Below are positions 63,101-64,000 of a DNA stretch of 64,000 bases, piece after piece. A program made the position numbers and the translations under genes. This DNA comes from Rosellinia necatrix (lineage: Eukaryota; Ascomycota; Sordariomycetes; Xylariales; Xylariaceae): NCBI GenBank assembly GCA_021209875.1, contig JAGYVD010000008.1:2107501-2171500 (forward strand), written 5' to 3'. Positions within the stretch are counted from its first letter, which is position 1. Every line of letters starts with the position of its first letter. The notes beneath the pieces were generated by a model. That model searched no databases and was not told where the DNA came from. It was given only the letters and a program-made list of their open reading frames with translations.

Positions 63101-63550
63101 ACACTGAAGACGGGGAGCTTCATCGGTTCATGCCAAATTGACTGACGATCAAGCCCTTTAGGGTCTCTATAATACCCTGTTCCTCAAACTGGTACCACAT
63201 GAGATCAAGGAGGCATTTTCGGTTTCGATGATATTGAGATGCTTGTTCTAAAATCAACCTAGTATGCAAATCTCAGAATGCAACAGTATAAGAGTGTTGG
63301 TATCATTCCTTACTACGCAACCGTATAGGAGTACGAAGGTTGCGCGCAGCTACAAGAAGAAATAATTGAAGAATTTGTTATATAAACAGGGAAGCGTTCC
63401 CTAATTAATTAATTACCGAGCGATTTTTGTTAAACCCAGCGACCGCTAGCGACCCTGATACAGTACTATGCTACGTTATTCTGCGACGTTTGATTGCCAT
63501 TGTCAATATCAACAAATCGACCGATCAATCCATACCTTTCTTGTTCCTTG
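60172..63550. other. 3.4 kb gene-poor spacer with one coding-like broken frame
   Basis: Apart from the frame listed separately (61253-61996) I see only short overlapping ORFs. 62200-63400 is AT-richer and has no ORF above 66 codons. A TA-rich TTAGGGTATAGTAGGGTATA stretch is near 62536-62555. Confidence 0.4.
61253..61996 (+). pseudogene. Possible relic ORF with one in-frame TAG
   Basis: One plus-strand frame is open for 247 codons except for a TAG at 61643-61645. Either side of the stop the text looks coding, with EEFAFKFEYLQAATVVTRFG before it and VRSIFDSHEVPAESFFQAFF after it. No family is recognised. CAG-to-TAG would be a C-to-T change at CpA, as RIP makes, but a chance open frame in GC-rich DNA or an intron boundary is also possible. 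Overlapping minus-strand frames (61496-61747, 61882-62154) make strand choice uncertain. Confidence 0.25.
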
Positions 63551-64000
63551 TCAACCAATAATAGCAAGGTCGATAAGCTTACACAACTCAGTGGCCTATA
63601 TCGCAGGTTAGTTATATGCCTATGGACGTAGTTGTGGTGACTTACATGGGGCTCATAGAGGATGGTCCAATGATTACCATCTACGGTACAAGTCTCCAGA
63701 TCCCCAACCAAGTCATCCCAGCCGTTTGCGTCGTACGTGTGGCGATTACCGTAAAACCACGATTTATAATCCCTACTCCCAGCAGCCATGGGATTCGTGG
63801 AGCGTTCAATATCTGTGCTCTCTTGTGTCGGATCTTGACATATACCCCAGCGTGCCCAAATCATGACTGTGCCGTTTGTCGGTCGGCGGTGGGCGTCCAT
63901 GGGGGTGGGCTTCCACTTATATACGCATTGTAGATTCGCGAACATCATCTGCTTTGCCAATCGCCCGTTAGGCGTGTCCGCGAACATGTTAGCGTCATTC
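63551..64000 (-). CDS. C-terminal thioesterase domain of PKS/NRPS-like enzyme (partial)
   Basis: Only the 3' end is in the window: 64000-63646 spliced by a 50-bp intron (GTAAGT..TATAG) to 63595-63551, ending ELCKLIDLAIIG. The frame stays open to the window edge. The text GTVMIWARWGICQD, then NGWDDLVGD and TCTVDGNHWTILYEPH matches the last part of the alpha/beta-hydrolase thioesterase of fungal NR-PKS and NRPS-like synthases; the His in GNHW is the expected catalytic His. The nucleophile Ser and all upstream domains lie beyond the window. The splice choice is supported because reading through the intron gives a long tail unlike the family. It suggests a secondary-metabolite gene cluster to the right; a free-standing thioesterase is the alternative. 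Confidence 0.65.

Overview
The window reads as nuclear DNA of a filamentous ascomycete (Pezizomycotina, probably a Sordariomycete; this is inference). The signs are genes split by introns of about 50-190 bp with GT..AG borders, fungal-only families (Pth11-like/rhodopsin-domain receptor, HVA1 tudor protein, serine-rich GPI wall protein, STAND-like NTPase), and an 11 kb block drained of C and G in the way repeat-induced point mutation (RIP) does. No rRNA, convincing tRNA or CRISPR array was seen.

Layout. 1-11.3 kb is a RIP desert with no gene, containing a small unmutated-looking island with two strong hairpins (7584-7677). 11.3-13.6 kb is normal-composition DNA without a recognisable gene. 13.6-20.4 kb holds a divergent pair: a large AAA+ ATPase with a DUF7025-like middle region (minus strand, damaged by a stop, two homopolymer frameshifts and a Glu-to-Lys change in Walker B) and a STAND-like protein with a degenerate P-loop (plus strand). 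20.4-29.9 kb carries two related LTR-like repeats, a broken hypothetical membrane-protein gene, mitochondrial AIM24 and an MFS monocarboxylate-type transporter. 29.9-38 kb has a seven-helix rhodopsin-domain protein, an HVA1-type basic protein, a mitochondrial enoyl-CoA hydratase and a small ankyrin protein. 38.9-43.4 kb is a convergent pair of secreted proteases (M6 metalloprotease, S28 serine protease). 46-47 kb is a GPI-anchored serine-rich protein. About 6 kb without a clear gene follows, then a SYT1-like Sec7/PH ARF exchange factor (53.1-57.6 kb), an APC/GABA-type permease with a 24-nt microexon, a gene-poor stretch, and at the right edge the 3' end of a thioesterase-bearing enzyme, probably an NR-PKS or NRPS-like synthase that runs out of the window.

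The genes do not form one obvious pathway. Secreted proteases, the MFS transporter, the permease and the wall protein suit nutrient acquisition at the hyphal surface; the AAA+/STAND pair beside the RIP desert is the most accessory-looking part. Exon-by-exon modelling shows that several otherwise intact genes each need exactly one base added or removed within a homopolymer or G/C run. This suggests unpolished consensus sequence as strongly as it suggests pseudogenes, and every broken gene below should be read with that in mind.
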